Assembly: GCF_037975245.1 (NCBI RefSeq)
Contig: NC_092564.1
Location: 10,020,484-10,084,483 of the forward strand
Length of the DNA stretch: 64,000 nucleotides
Direction: 5' to 3'
Source: Apostichopus japonicus
Taxonomy: Eukaryota > Echinodermata > Holothuroidea > Aspidochirotida > Stichopodidae
Part shown: positions 22,683-37,800 of the stretch, piece by piece
Position numbering within the stretch: the stretch's first letter is position 1
How the letters are laid out: each line of letters starts with the position of its first letter
Translations under genes and position numbers: made by a program
The notes under the pieces: model-generated
Told to the model about the DNA's origin: nothing
Database searches by the model: none
What the model saw: only the letters and a program-made list of their open reading frames with translations

Positions 22683-24237
22683 TATTATTATTATTATTAT
22701 ACAAAATTTCTATAGCGCCTTATCCAATCAGAAATTGCTCTAAGGCGCTTTACAGTAAAATACAAACAATCATGATATACAAATATATAAATCGATAATG
22801 TAAGGTATAAAAAGGGTAGAAAATTTGTTAAATACCAACTGACAATAAATTGTATAAAAACTGCAAATGTAAAAGCGAAAATGATACAAACAAATTCTTA
22901 AAATTTAAAATATATATAAATCTGACAACAATTTAAAATTTAAAAGCGCTATAAACGCAAAAACGCAAAATGGAAAATGCGTAGTAATAATGTGACAATA
23001 AATAGTATAGAAAACACAGTTAATGGAATGCAGATCTAAATAGAAAGGTTTTGACTAGTTTTTTAAATTCATCTATATTTTTGGCACACTTAGCTTCCTC
23101 CGATAAACTGTTCCATAATGTCGCAGATGAGTAATCGAAACGCCTGTTTCCGTATGTAGAAGTTTTAATGACAGGTTTGGTAAGTAAGGACTTGGATTCT
23201 GAGCGTAGAGATCGAGTAGGCTTGTATTTATGCATTAATTCAGAGAGGTAGATAGGGGCTAAACCATTAAGTGACTTATATGTATATAACAGAATCTTAT
23301 AATTGAACCTGCAATGAATCGGCAACCAATGTAAGTCACGTAATACGGGTGTAATATGCTCATGTCTACGAGTGCGACTTACAAGCCGTGCAGCGCGATT
23401 CTGAACTCGCTGAAGGCGATCGGTTAGCTTGTGAGGCAGGCCATATAGCAGTGCATTGCAGTAGTCCAGTTTTGATGTCACAAGGGCATGGATTAAAGTC
23501 TTACATGCATCATCTGAGATATACCTTCTAATTTTGCCAATATTCCGGATCTGCCAATAACAGGACTTACAGATAGAGTCAACTTGATTATCCATGGTAA
23601 GATTGTGATCAAGATATACACCTAAATTCTTTACTTTAGGAACTGAACATATGGTGTTAGGTCCCATATTTATATACAAGTCTTGAATAGCATTACCCTG
23701 AAATTTTGGTGAAAATACAATGAACTCAGTTTTGTCCTGGTTAAGTTTCAAGCAATTAACCCGCATCCACCTGACTATATCTGAAAGGCATGCTTGGACC
23801 TTTAAAGATACATCATTCCAGGACTCAAGGGCACCAAAATTCAAATACAATTGTGTATCATCAGCATAACAGTGATGGTTGATGTTATGGCGCTGAATTA
23901 TTTCTCCAACTGGACGGGTAAACATACAATATATCAAAGGACCAAGTACAGATCCTTGTGGCACCCCAAATCTTAGCTGTTTCTCGTTAGATATAACATT
24001 ATCAATTTGTATACATTGCATTCTGTCCCTAAAATATGATTTAAACCATTTTAATGAGTTTGACGCAATTCCAAAAGTATGTTGGAGACGATTAAATAAG
24101 ATCTCATGATCAATAAGATCGAAGGCTGCCGATAGGTCCAACATGACCATCATTGTTTGGGACCTCTTGTCAAGAGCTGCAGCAATATCGTTATGTACTC
24201 TTAGGCTATGAAGTTGCCACAAAATACTACCCAGCAT
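22683..24237 (-). mobile_element. 5'-truncated CR1/L2-like LINE with open reverse-transcriptase fragment
   Basis: Minus-strand frame 24237-23020 (405 codons) carries reverse-transcriptase motifs in order: L-D-L-S-A-A-F-D, F-G-V-P-Q-G-S-V-L-G-P-L, Y-A-D-D-T-Q-L-Y-L with the catalytic D-D pair, and a C-terminal L2/CR1-type region. No endonuclease or first ORF is present, so it is 5'-truncated. Downstream of the stop, the 3' end has the paired stem tagcgcctta...aaggcgctttaca and an (ATT)n tail at 22685-22699 (read on +). The frame is intact, so the insertion is fairly young. Clade assignment (CR1/L2 rather than Jockey) is by motif style only. Confidence 0.85.
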
Positions 24238-24284
24238 AAGAAGAGAGGTAAGGAATACATGACAGCAACTGGCAGTTAAATGTC

Positions 24285-24557
24285 ATTACAAACTCCCCAC
24301 CACTAAACACACTCCCTAGTAAACATCCCCCCACTAAACACACTCCCACTAAACACTCCCCACAAAACACACTCCCCACTAAACACCCTCCCCACTAAAC
24401 ACCCCCCACTAAACACCCCCACTAAACACTCACACTAAACACTCCCCAGTAAACACACTCCCCAGTAAAAACACTCCCCACAAAACACTCCCCAGTAAAC
24501 ACACTCCCACTAAACACACTCCCACAAAACACATCCCCCACTAAACACACTCCCCAC
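24285..24557. repeat. Small minisatellite, unit about 16-18 bp
   Basis: Tandem cactccccactaaacac units with length variation, immediately past the 5' truncation point of the LINE. AT/C-rich, no coding capacity. Confidence 0.85.
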
Positions 24558-27500
24558 AAGAAGATGCACTGGCATAATAACAACTGTCACAGTGCTTGGG
24601 TGCATAAGTTTCTGCAACTGCAGTTTTGTTTGGAGGAGTACCTGGTAGCTTTAAGGTAATTGTTGGTCAAATCAACAAAACAACTTTTAAAGAGATCAGC
24701 AGTTCTTACAAAATATGTATTGGTTGCCACGGTTAGTTACATTTTTCTTTGTTACATCCAGACTTGAGTTGATAATCTTCTGTAAAAGTATAAGGACACA
24801 TTAATTCACCAACACAACAACAATCTTATGCTTGGGCTCGTCAGTTCCATTGTCAGGTTGCCAACGGTAATGGATTTCGTTTTTTGGGCATAGCCAACGC
24901 ATTTATCATGGATTTAAGATCCGTGTCATGAAATGCTTCTTGACTGTAATTTTCTTCTCCTTGGGATTGAATCTGAACTGCATCTCGAGTTCTAGCTAAT
25001 TCAGCGACGCTATGATACCATTTCCAGTCACCTAAGAGGACGTATTTACCTCAAACTTTTCGACCCTCGGCTATAAACCATGGTGAGGGCCTGACTACAG
25101 CTTCCCAGATTTATGAATGTTTTTATGATGACCATCTTGTATCTTCAACTGGCAAACACATACACAGCAGCACCAGCAATGCCTCTCCCATAACAAGGAC
25201 CGTCCGATTTGTCCAAGCTGAAATGAAAACAGAGAAGTTGGTTGTGAGAGATTTTGTTCAAATTCCCTGACAGTACAGAAAATGCTACATTTGTTATGGC
25301 TTGGCTTGCTCTGAACTACAATATGTAAGTGATGATGCATCCTCTTAGCAGCGGATAATGCAGCTCAAGATAGTTTTGATGAATTACTAGAGGTTGTTCG
25401 ATGATGTAAATGCCCATACCAATATCATTCATTAACTTAACTATTCAACCTTCCATTTAAAATAGTCTCAACAGTACAATTTCATTTATTTTGTCACAAC
25501 ATAAGTATGACATACCAACATAGGAGATTAAATAACAAAAATTGTGAAAGGAAGTGTACTAAAAAAAAAAAAAGAAGCCTATATAGGGCTTCTTGGATAC
25601 TGACACACCCTGAAAAAACACAGAACTTTACAATTAGGAAAGAGAACAAAAAATCAAACAGAACCACTACCACCCCCCTCCCACACTTTCTCACCCCAGT
25701 TAGCATAAGTACAAGCAATAATTGAGTATAGTAGACAAAAACAATTCACAGTTCTAGTACATGTCGATGAAGTGCTTATGTAAGCATTTTTTTAAAGCAA
25801 CTAAAGAAGGCATCCCCTTTAAATTTAAAGGTAATGGATTCCAAAGTGTAATGGTCCGATGATGGAATCTATTTTTAGAGATTTGACATTTTCTGTCAGG
25901 TTACCTGAAGGGTACTTTCAACTGCATGATCAGGACTAAAAATGACAGCCATCTTGATACTGCTTCTGATCGTTCATCCAAATCCGGCCCTTTATTTCTT
26001 CAAAGTCCACTGCCTCTGGAAAACGTAACCTGTAAGAAACATTGAACACTGGCTCAACCTCAAAATCTTTGAAAAATTTCACACCGTTTTTTTCTTTCTT
26101 TTACTATTTCCTCCATCTTAAGTTAAACTAAATCAGTCCTAACAATCAGACTATTTCCACACAGCATTTTCTATACATTCTAAATTATCAACCATCTCAT
26201 ACTTCAAAAGACTAAACATGATTACAAAACCTTTTGCAAAGGTTCTTGAAGGCTTATATATGGAACTTGTTTTCAGAGTATAGGCCAACTTATAACATAT
26301 TTTAGGTCAGTAGCACATCCGAATGCACTTAGTTGCCTTACTTGAAACTATGAAAGGTTTTTCTCTATCAATTCAAAGGGATAGCATCGCAAGATGTAAA
26401 CATTCTGGAACTTCTGGTATACAAAGAAAGAAGATGCGCATGAGCAAGTTGGAGAGTATAAAATATACTTAAAATGCCAAGACATGTCTCTCTTCTTGCT
26501 CTTAAAAAACAGTTTTGTGAATTTAATTCCATATTCCTCGAACAAAACAACGATTTCCCTTTGTTTCTTGATTCATATATTTATCTTCGCTGACTTGCAC
26601 TTCACAATTATATTTCCATTCAAGAAACTATTACAGACGAGACGATACATAATTTACCATCGGCTGGAGTGGCAAAACTTTTCTGAAGAAATTCTGTCTC
26701 TCCGTCGTACCACGAGTAAATAACCTAAACCAATGCAAATCTTCCCCCATGGTTTCTTGTAAAAAGCAGTTCTAGTTAAATTTAAGTTGTTTTAAAGTCA
26801 ATTTTGTTCTTTTCAGCATTTTCCTGGCTTTTCTATTTATTTGGTTTTCTTCACCATTCCTATAGCCCCTGCCAAAATCCATAATATCACAGACCATTTG
26901 TTTGTAAATGGTTGGTCTTTTTTAGGATTCTTGAAGGAGAGTGCATTTAGTCAGGCTGTACCGATTCCACTAAGCAACCCTAGCAATGTACCATCTCTGA
27001 GTGAAAAAGTATTCAGGTCACTATTCACATCCCAAAATTGTAACCCCAAATTATTTACTGAAAATGAACATTTTTTTCAGCTGATCTTCAATTTATGGTC
27101 TTCAAAAATATAACCATTTAGTTGTATTAGATGGTTGATCTAAATATCAGCCTCTTTAGTAGTAATAATTGCAAACACCTTGCAAACATTTGCACACTTC
27201 AAATCCCAGATTCAACTGTGGACAGTTTATAAGACTTTGTAGCAGATCTACAAGACAACCAATAAAAAACATTGTTTAAGCTATATACCCAAGGGGAAAA
27301 AAAAAATCAATTCTTGCTTAACAAATACCCCTTTTTTTTGGCTGTTTACTCAAATTGGTTGAAATCTTTCTCTTCTGATCCCAATAGAGATGTAATTTAT
27401 AGAAACAGAGATATGCCGACTCCAGAGACAATTACATAATTATTAGGATGTTTCCACTGTTTTTGTTAACATTTTGAAGCGACGAAGAACAAATTCTGAA

Positions 27501-30500
27501 CAATAAGCAAAGAAGTAATGAAAAGAAAAATACTAATCCTTCTTCAGTCATTCAAGCAAATCCATGATCTGGTCCTCTTCCAAAATCACAATTGACAATG
27601 GCATCACTTAAATCATCGGAGCAGAGATGCCTGCCTGAAGTGCCGCTCCCTATCATATTAATCAATATTAAGGATCAAGTTATTCTTAGCAGAAGATACA
27701 GGACACCTCTGGGACCCGACCTAGTTTTTCAGAGACTCGATCCTAGCTCTAACTATGTGTTGAACAAGCTTATCAAATTTCTCCCCTAAATTTTAAAGTC
27801 ATTGAAGTTAACCACATTTTCTGGGGCCTTTTTTTGCCCTTATAAATATATATTACAGTAAGATTAAATTTTGACAGCAATGGAAGAATAGGATTGGAAA
27901 TATAAATTACTCCCTTTTCACAGTTATTAATCAGAACTTTACTACAAGCATCCTAATATATCTGGAATTGTCTGACTTCATTCAGAGATGGGTAAAATCA
28001 TGGCCTCGATATTTTCGTTGGCCATGGATGAGCAGGTCTAGATAAACATCACAAGATGTCGAACACAGCCAACCATTTCCCTAGCTATTTACCCATCTTT
28101 GGCAAGTTTCTCTTGTTCCTACATACTTTAATTTATGTGTTAATTTCTAACATAGTTTTTATCCAAGTCTAAAACGAATATCCACCTTTGGACAGAGGGT
28201 ATGGGCACCAGCTCTAGACGAGATATTTCCACGTTTTTTTTTGGCAAATTGATGTCACATAGCATCCTAAGTGACACAAAATTTTAACTTACAAACATGA
28301 ACAGCTGCATACCGATAATTCTGTCCTATTTCTTTACTTTGGTTCAATTCCACTTTTGGTTTTCTTTCACTGTTAGTCCTATTAGCCATAAGCGTATACT
28401 CAGAATGAGGGGCTCGCATAAATATTTTGTTTGGAGTAGCAATTCCAAAACAAAATAATAAACAGAATTTGTAAACAAAGTAGCAATTCTCAGATCCAAA
28501 TAACAAAGTTTGCAAGATTCCCAATCATCAAGAATTTTAATGGACTCATGGTAAATTTCATTCAAACAACAAACAGTGATACAATTTAACAAAGGCAACT
28601 TTTAGTTTGTAAAAAATGCATTATCCACTTAAGAAAAAAGAAAGAAAAAGAAGATAGATAGATACTTCCTTATGATAAGAATATGCCTCTAATCTACAAA
28701 CTATATTCACTATCAAACAGACCGACAGAAAGAAAAAAGGAAACCTATTGGGTGTGTGGAATGTGGTCTATCAACCTATGGGAAGGGCAAAGAGGGGGGT
28801 ACCCTTAAGAATGGCCGATTTGAGAGACGATCTCAAGAAATGAATATTCATGAGCTGGTTGATCAAGTTAAAATATCAAATGCAACTTTAAGAAGCATCA
28901 TCTTAGCAAATAAATTATAGGAAAGAACAATTTGCTAACATTCATTTTCTGCAAGTACTTATGTACAAATAAGAAATTATTCACGAAAAAAATACAAAAA
29001 AACACATAGATAAAATACACAGCTACAGGGTTTCATCTGTCTTATCAGTATTTCCACGTTTTATCACTTAGTTAGTTACAGGCCATTAAAACTTATCAGA
29101 GAGTGAAATATGGGCACCTTAACTTGGTCGATCCCCTAAATGGACCAAGGAGAGTCCAGTGGGACATGGAAGAGACAATCAGGGGACACCTATCTGTTAA
29201 CAATTCTGATAAAAATTTGTTCTCACATTACAAAATATCAAATCTTAACTGCACACTACTTGGTGTCAAAAGGCCCTAAATTTTACAGTCAACACTAATC
29301 CCTGCTGGTAAACTTTCATTAGATCACAAAGATCTTTTGCTTATAACAAGCTAACATCTCACAGTCAATTGCTTTAAATCAATGAAGGAAAAATTGTCCC
29401 ATGTGACTGTTCACAAAGTCCTTAACATGCAAAATATATCATTATATCCTTTAACACATCTTTTTTTCCAGTAGCAAGAAAACAGAAACATGATTGGGTC
29501 ATAGGTCACTCCAGTTTTCAGTTTAAAAATTAAAAATATACTGGTTTTTGGAGAAACAGTCGATGTGCTTGGAAGAAGAGGAAGAAATATGACCTTTGAC
29601 CAATCAAATGCGGTATCTCCTTGTCTAACCAAACATGAACTCCACAAGTAATATAATCTCTCTTGGCTGGTAGTCAAATTCCTTCTCTTGATGGTTCAAC
29701 TTGTGTAGTGTTCATGGCATTATTTTGAGAGAGAGAAAAAACCTGAGTGCACCTTTGTGCACAGAATTGAGTTGGGACAATCCTTCACTGCTATATACAC
29801 AACCTCCTAGCAACAATCTGTGGCAAACAAAGGGACGAAACATATCAGTTCATTAGAGTAGCTCGAATATGAAGGCATTCAATTGGTTAACAGTGATCAC
29901 ATGATTCACCCAACTGACTTGTTCCTAAGGCAACAGACTCCCGACTGTTGCCATGTCTGAAAATTCCAGCAAGCTTCATCTTTGAGCTTAAGGGTTTTTA
30001 TTCAATGCCCTTCTCTCATCTAGTACCTTTATCGCATATCAAACAATTTTCAAGGTAAATTTCTGCCAATTTCAAAGAGCTTCATAGCACATATCCAACA
30101 AGCTGCTACAACTATCAGCAGACTAGCAGTTCGCAACAAAAGTTTTTTATATTGTAAAAAAAAAAACACCGAAATCAATTTAGCCCAAAACAATTCAATT
30201 TGAATGCAGGGGATAAACTCTTGTTATGTCCCCTGCACTTCCATTTCCAGACTTTAAGGAAAGATGTTACAAACATCAATTTTTCCAAGGAGTCCTGATC
30301 TTTTCATTGCAGCCATCCTTGGGCAGCTCTCAGGAAATACTGCAACTAATAAGCTGACAAATCCAATAACCTGGCACCACCTTTAGAGATCCATGATGAT
30401 ATTTTTCAGACAATCAGAAGTGGGAATCATATAATGACTTCTTTGCAACCCTACACCAGGAACGATACTTGATGTAGAGTTGCAAGGCAATCGCAACATA

Positions 30501-31820
30501 TCAAAACTAACAGAGAAGTCATAACGCAACTAAAATATCACATCAGACAAAAATACAGTGAAATTGACCTAGCAAAACAAGATTAACATCCCAGCTAACC
30601 ATGTTCAGATGATTCTGTATTTTGAGTTTGACTGACACAGCTTTTTGTTCAGTTGACACTAACTTATTGTTTTTGTAATTCTGCTCATCTTCATCTCTGT
30701 GAATTGCTAACAGAGATCCCATATTCCTGCAAGGCTCAACATTGTGTCTGGACACACCCCCCCTTCCCCCCAACCCTAATTTACACCTTACTGAGTCATT
30801 ACTTAGCGAAACCACCGACTTCAACTTCACTATCACCATTGTCGGACAGGAATGTTGTTGTGATAATCATACTACCCTGGAGAATGAAATCTGAAAGGTT
30901 TCAACAAATTTGACTAAATCCATTTCAAAGCTGATTTGAATGTCCCTTCAACTACACTGAAGAAGCAGTGTTACTTCTTGATGGTTTTACAGAGTGTTGG
31001 CTTCCAATTCCTTTAGGTTTTATGATTCCTTATCTAGTGTAATATCATTCAATAATTATATTTCGCTTTCAGCACCAGTGGAATACACTGATCTCGTAGC
31101 ATTTTACTATAAACCCTATCCAAACTTGCCACAGAAATTATTTTGGGTGCAAAAGACGAGTTAATCTGCACCGTGTACTCCAAATCAACTTATGCTAGAT
31201 TGGATGAAAAGCAGTTTAAAAATAATTCAAACCTACCATTGTTTCTTTCCACTACAAACCCTGCATGCGTTTACCCACCTTATCACTGTTAAACCCACTG
31301 TGAAGGAATTATGAACCTTTTTTTCTGTCCAACAGAAAACTTTACATGAAGTCAAAAACTCTGGTGCAAGAATTCCCCACCAGTATCTCTAACTAAGTTT
31401 CGAGAAGTTTCCACATAAACACTGTGATCAAATGTCTGATATATGACCAGTATCTGTAAGTTCACAGAAATTGTCTTCAAAACCTTCTTTTTCTGGTGGG
31501 GAGGTGTGGGAAGGGGGGGGGGACATTTTTTCAGAGAAACTTTAAACAAAGGTTTCATTTTATTGTCAAATGTCACATGGCCTAAGAAGCATCTTAGAAA
31601 CCATTAAATTTAGACTGACAACTTGTATCAGATAAGAATTAATGTTTAACTTGGTTCCAACAATCTGTGACCACCACTTTTTTAACTATTTCAATAGTCA
31701 GAAAAGTTACGGAAAAGCCATAACTGACCTAATGGGAAAGTTGTGATGTTGGTGTTCTTATGTTGGACACCTGATCTGAGGAGTCAATGTCAGACCTAAC
31801 AAGGACCTACACTTACCTCT
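24558..31820. other. 7-kb non-coding stretch; possible 3' UTR and flank of hnRNP gene A
   Basis: I see no exon with family similarity on either strand. There are poly-A/T runs, a small hairpin gaagcctatatagggcttc near 25573, and scattered AATAAA on the minus strand. The hnRNP gene ends at 31821 on the minus strand with a donor just after the stop, so spliced 3' UTR sequence probably lies here. Its acceptor and poly(A) site cannot be placed by eye. Confidence 0.4.
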
Positions 31821-34800
31821 CTAATACCTCCGGTTTCCTCCTCCTCTTCCTCCGGAACGGCCAAAGCCGCCACCACCACCTCCACCACTTCCGTAAGAAC
31901 CTGTCAGAATAATCAAACAAAGAGATCTTAATGTATTTAACCAAATCACATGGATACCAGGAGCTACCACATTAAATGATATATACATCGGGTAACTGTC
32001 TAGGGCAGGGTTTCACTTACTTCATGCCCCCACGAACCCCCTGTGGATGTCAGTTGTCCACGAACCCCCAACTTTTCTAGACAAGATCTGAGTCATTATT
32101 ATATTATAATACGCATAACAGTGTTCGTAAAATATCAAGTTCAGCTCTTTATCTACATGACATACTGTCATGCGTACACCAACTTCACCAAAGTCATGCG
32201 GCCTGTGTCTGTTTCATAATTCAGTTATTTATCACATGCACGGTACCGTACAGCTATGGCAACATATGCGTATGGAACGCGAAAAGAGTTTGTCGATAGG
32301 TACCACTTTTGTAAGTACTAAATTATATGATATATCAGATTTTAGTTCAACAAAAAGTGCTCTAGTTTTGACTTTCAGAATTGTCTCACAAACTCCCTGG
32401 GATGGACTCATGCACCCCCTGGGGGTTCATGCACCCCAGTTAGGGAACCCCTAGGGTAAACAATGTCATAAGCTTGTAACTTTTCCAACACATAGGAAGT
32501 CAATCACGAAACAGTTAGATTAAGCTGTCATCATGGTATAAAGAGTACGTGAAACTGATACAAGAATTACTAAAAAGGTAAACAAAGGAGAAGATAAAAA
32601 AGAAAGAACTAGAAACTGCTAGGAAATTCCTCATGTTTTTTTAAAAGTCAGATGGCATGATGATTTGGACATCTCCAAGATCGAACTCGAGGGTAAAATG
32701 GTTAATAACTTGTCTTTTATATATATTATCACTAACAAACCTTCCTCACCTCCATATGGTCCAGAGCTGCCTCCACCCCCACTTCCTCCGTAGCTACTTC
32801 TACCACCTCTCATGGGACCAAAGCTGGACCCTTGATTACCGTAATCATCATTGTAACCACCTTGGAAAAGTGAATATTAAGGGAAATAATGAACACATAT
32901 TGAAACTAGAGAAAGGTTACGAAAACAGACCAAAAACAAGAGTTTCTATATTACTAGCCATGACTGCAAAGCTAGGGGGGTTCCGTGCAGAGGAAGATTT
33001 GTGGTATTCAGTAACTGAAGAAAAGTCATGCATTGTATAGGTCCTACCGATTCAAACATGTATCTTATCTCAAAGTGGCTTTGATTGGAAGGTTTAAACA
33101 ATTTTGGTCAAAACAAAGTTTTTTTTTTTGCATTGAAGCCAGAGTTTTGAAGAATTCAGTCAAATATATCCCTAAAATTCGCTCCAGGTAAGAACTATAC
33201 ACTTTTTGCAAATATCCATACTCATAATCTGTTGCTCCTATCCGCACTGGATCAACATCATTAGCTATTACGATATATAATTCATATGGGTGACTCACAC
33301 AATTACCGTATGAAAAGCCATAGACAGCTATTTCTTATACAGTACAGTTTGGTAAAAGTATGTAGCTCATTACTTGATTATTGAGTGTTTTTCAGAGAAC
33401 AACACCTCATAAATCCACATTATCAATTGCAACACACATTGCCATGTGTAGGCTACCTACCAATAACACATGTTTGATGAAACTGAGTTATGATTGTCTA
33501 GTTATTGCATTTTGAACATTCTGACGTTTGACCCTGTTACCTCATTAATAATCATTATATGAGAACCAAAATCAATAGGGTTTAGGGAACCACCCACCCA
33601 TCAAGTATGTTATTGATCAATCATTCCCTTGTCTAGATATTGTGCATACAAACTTCTGTTACTAAAATAAGGATCAGCTCCGCTTCCTCATAAATATGCA
33701 TGATATCAACTGCAAGACACTAGCATGTATAGGTGGTCTACCAAAATCACCATACCAAGTTTGAAGAAACTCCAACTTGGGTTTGCAAAGTTATTACAAT
33801 TTGAAGATTTTGACGTTTGACCTTGTGAGCTTATTAATATTCATGATATACAAACATCTGTTGTAAAAATTGTCGATCAGCTCCGCCTCCTCCTAAATAT
33901 GCATGATATTAACTGCAAGACAAATCAGCATGTTTAGGCCGTCTACCTATATCACCATACCAAGTTTGAAGAAACTTAAACTTGTGGTTGCAAAGTTATT
34001 GCAATTTGAAGATTTATATTCATGATATGAGCACCAAAATCAATAGGGTTCATCAACTCATTATGAACCACCCATACTACCCAGTATAGCATTGATCAAT
34101 CATTCCCTTGTTGAGTTATCATGCATACAAACTCAAAGTGTCACACACACACACACACACACATGCCAACCTGACAACAAAGGTTCCTTTGCTTGCAGCA
34201 AGGAACCAAAAACCCATCAAGATACATAAAGGGCATTGAAATTCCCAGAACAATCACCAACACCTTTTCAAAGAAGAGGCTAACATTTCATAGAACTCTA
34301 AGATACAAATTGATGAGCAAACATTGTAATAGTAAACAGACAAGATTGATGACAATGGAAAAGGACAAGACTACAAAGCACAAATGACGAATACGTTGTA
34401 AAGTGCCTGTGACAAAATGTTTCTATGTGGCATGTGCAAATGAAATGGTCCACTCGTTTTCTAGATATAGGGGTGCATGTTTAGAACTTGTACCTACAGG
34501 CTCTCATCACACATACACACACATGTATGTAGCTTCATAACTCCACTGCTGCAATGCTCATGGTGGTGTAAAAATAGTAGAGGAAACTAAGTTTTCTTCA
34601 ATAAATGTACACAAAGAATAGAAGGAAACTTGGAAACAGCTAGCAGTATTGCCCCCAAAACGGTGAAATACTGACAAACCACTTACCCCCTTTTTTGTGG
34701 CAACAGTATGTTACTGTTTTTTGGGACAGTACACAACTGTCTTTGTGAATATCTAACATTAAAAAAAGAGGACATTTTAACTTTGTAACTAAGCAATGAA

Positions 34801-37800
34801 CTTTAGAACACCAGATTTGGGGCCAATACAACATCTGTTCTATGATGAGGCAAACAATATAACATTTTCAAGGATTTACCAGAATTATATCCCCCACCGT
34901 AGCTATCATTGCCGTACCCTGAAAACAGAAAAGAGAAAACCAACGGAACGTTTTCAACAGGGACAAAGCAAAACACCATGAGGCTGCATCAACAGGAAGG
35001 ACCAGAGTCCTTAAAAGATTTGAAACCCCAAAATAGGAGGCAAGAGAACACTTTCCAATCAACAATTGGTGTGTTCTACACATCAACTGATAACTTTCAT
35101 CTGTTGTATATCAACCGACTGAATCATCAAAAGAAACAGGAGCAGTCAAGAACAATAGACATTTACAAAACTTTAAAATATCCAGTTGCATGTGCAACTC
35201 CTAATGACAAGCAGTGCAAGAATGCAAAATATTTAGCTGAAAAGGAAAACAAAACAGACAATTACATGCATTATTTTTAAAGTAATACTAGCAAGTATGT
35301 AAAAGGTCCCAACATGTATGATCAATATGTAAATTTTCATTATTTGAAATAACTGAACCAAAAAATGAAAAGGAGAAAAACAGGGGCAAGGAAGGAGTCT
35401 CTGTAAAATATTGTAGTATCCAGTAACATAGACAACTGAAGAAATTGTAATCCATTCATAAACTTTTATATCATCTATCCATATCAGCATTAACTTCCTT
35501 CATTGTAAATTGATGTTAGGACACAAGCTGTAAATCAATACACAAGATTTTGCTCTAATCGTATCACAACCAATTTCAAAGCATGTCAGCAATTTTGTTT
35601 GTTAACATATGTAGAGGTCAAAGTGTTTATTTTACACTACTTACCTCCCCCTCCTCCTCCGTTGTTGTAGCTGTTGTAACTCCTATTGTATGAGCCACCA
35701 TATCCACCACCACCTAACAAACCAATGTTAATTAAACACAAGTATAAACTTTCAACTCACTAGCTTCATATAAGATCAAAGAAAAATGAAAAACAATATC
35801 ACTATTAAGAAGAGCAGTAGAGCCTCATTCTGATATTGACAAGCAGCAAATTTTGACTGTTCGGTGAGCTGATGTATTTTGTGTGTGTGTATGTATGTGT
35901 CTGATGTATTTTGTGTGTGTGGGTAAGGGAGTGGAGAGAAAGCAACAGGTATTGATACCTCACCATACCTGAAGAGCACTGACGTTCTGTTGCAGCAAAT
36001 GTTGGTTGTTGGTACTGCGTTACAAGATGTTGCCCTCTTGTAAAAATTGCTGGACAGATGCTTATATGTATTACAGAAATTTAGCCCAAAAAAATTCTAG
36101 CTAAATTCTGAAACTCACTAAATTAAACTTCACAATTTCAACCACCACTATAATGTCACATTCCACCAATCACCAACTCTCACCAGTCACCAAGTCACTT
36201 TTTTCCAGAAATGTCTTAACAGTCACCAATGACAAGTTTTCAGACAGTCCTTGCTAATGGCCTGCATATGTGGCTAATCCATGATTCTTTAAGTAACATG
36301 TGTTACTAAACTGTCAAATGCTAAAACAGACTACGAAATCACAGTTACCTTGTCCACCGCTACGGCCACCTTTCCTGTCACCTGTTGGAGAAGGAAAAAA
36401 CATCAAATATAACAAGGCAATAATCCTTGAAAATTTGCCCTGCAAGAGACACTGACAAGATGAAAGGTACCATGTTCAAGCTAGCAGTATTTCTGACCCA
36501 CTTGTAACACCCTTCTTAATCATCCAAGTCTTTTTGTCGACCTGACAATGGATGACCAGCAGAGATGGGGGGATGTAAGGAGAGACAGAGACATGGGGGG
36601 AGGCAAAAAAGAGTGAATTTCCTACATTTCAGCCAGAAAACCATGACAGGCTGCCACTAGCTTTCATCAAGGGTTTATAAGCAATGCTAATCAATCTATT
36701 ACTTACCACCATAGCCACCGCCATTTCTGTATCCACCACCTCCGCCACCACCGCCTCCGTAACTACCTGTAGAAGCAAATGACAAAAGCTTTATAACATC
36801 ATCGCCACTACTACTAGGCACCGATGTTTCTCCAGTTCTAAAAATAAAACACCAATCTATCCCTTGAAACATGTGGCCAAGTCCTAAACCAGACAACCCA
36901 TAAGTGATCCATTGCCTACGGCCAGTGATAAGTTATGTGTCTCGTGGTTGAAAGCCCTATTTTTCTGCATTTAATCTTATTGTTCTAACTGTGTCTTCTT
37001 TTCAAAATATTGCGCCATCAGGGATCAGTGAGGTCATATATACAAGGGACTGCTAATGAGGTCAGGAATAAAGGGGTTCGTCTTTCTCGAGTGTGCGCTG
37101 CGTTTCTCACACACTTTAGGAACTGACCATATTCATAAGCTACATAAGCTTTTTGTATAGTTCCAATGTCAGGGTAATCTAGACGATAAGATGTTTTGAG
37201 ACTTACAGTATCATATGTCTCTAGTCATCTAGCCAAGGGTGATATATATGACTCTTGTTTTGAAACGGGGTTGGGGTGGATAATGTGTACAGTTCATGAT
37301 TGTTACTCACCAAAAGATCTGAAACCGCCACCACCGCCTCTTCCTTCTCTTCCACCAGGCCCACCAAAACCTGATAAGGGGAACAACATCTCTTCAACAG
37401 TTTTTTTCTAAACCTCCTATTTGAAGTCGTTCTGTTACTTCAAGCCAAAAGATGGTAACTCAAGACAATTCATTGTGCAAGAGAACTAGATATCAAATGT
37501 AGCAATGCTCAAACAGAGTTTAAATTTTGCCTCTGCACAGGCAGAATTTTGAAAGTTTTTCAACAGACATTGCCATTAACTTAAACGTCGAGTAATGCCC
37601 TTATGACAGCTAGTCAGTGTTGCCCAACACAGAGATCCTACCTTTCATTTTTCTCTACCCAGTGTAACAGTTTCAACTATTGCCACTAAATGCAACTAAA
37701 TGAACAATGTCTTAGACAACTTACAAGGTCAAGAAGTTCTGACTTACTAAAGGGAAATAATTGACAGACTTACCTCCTCTCCTGGGCTTTTGTGTAGCTT

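Noticed and set aside
25494..25725. Overlapping frames on both strands around a poly-A run
   Set aside because: Low-complexity sequence with no domain; both frames arise from the A/T-rich composition.
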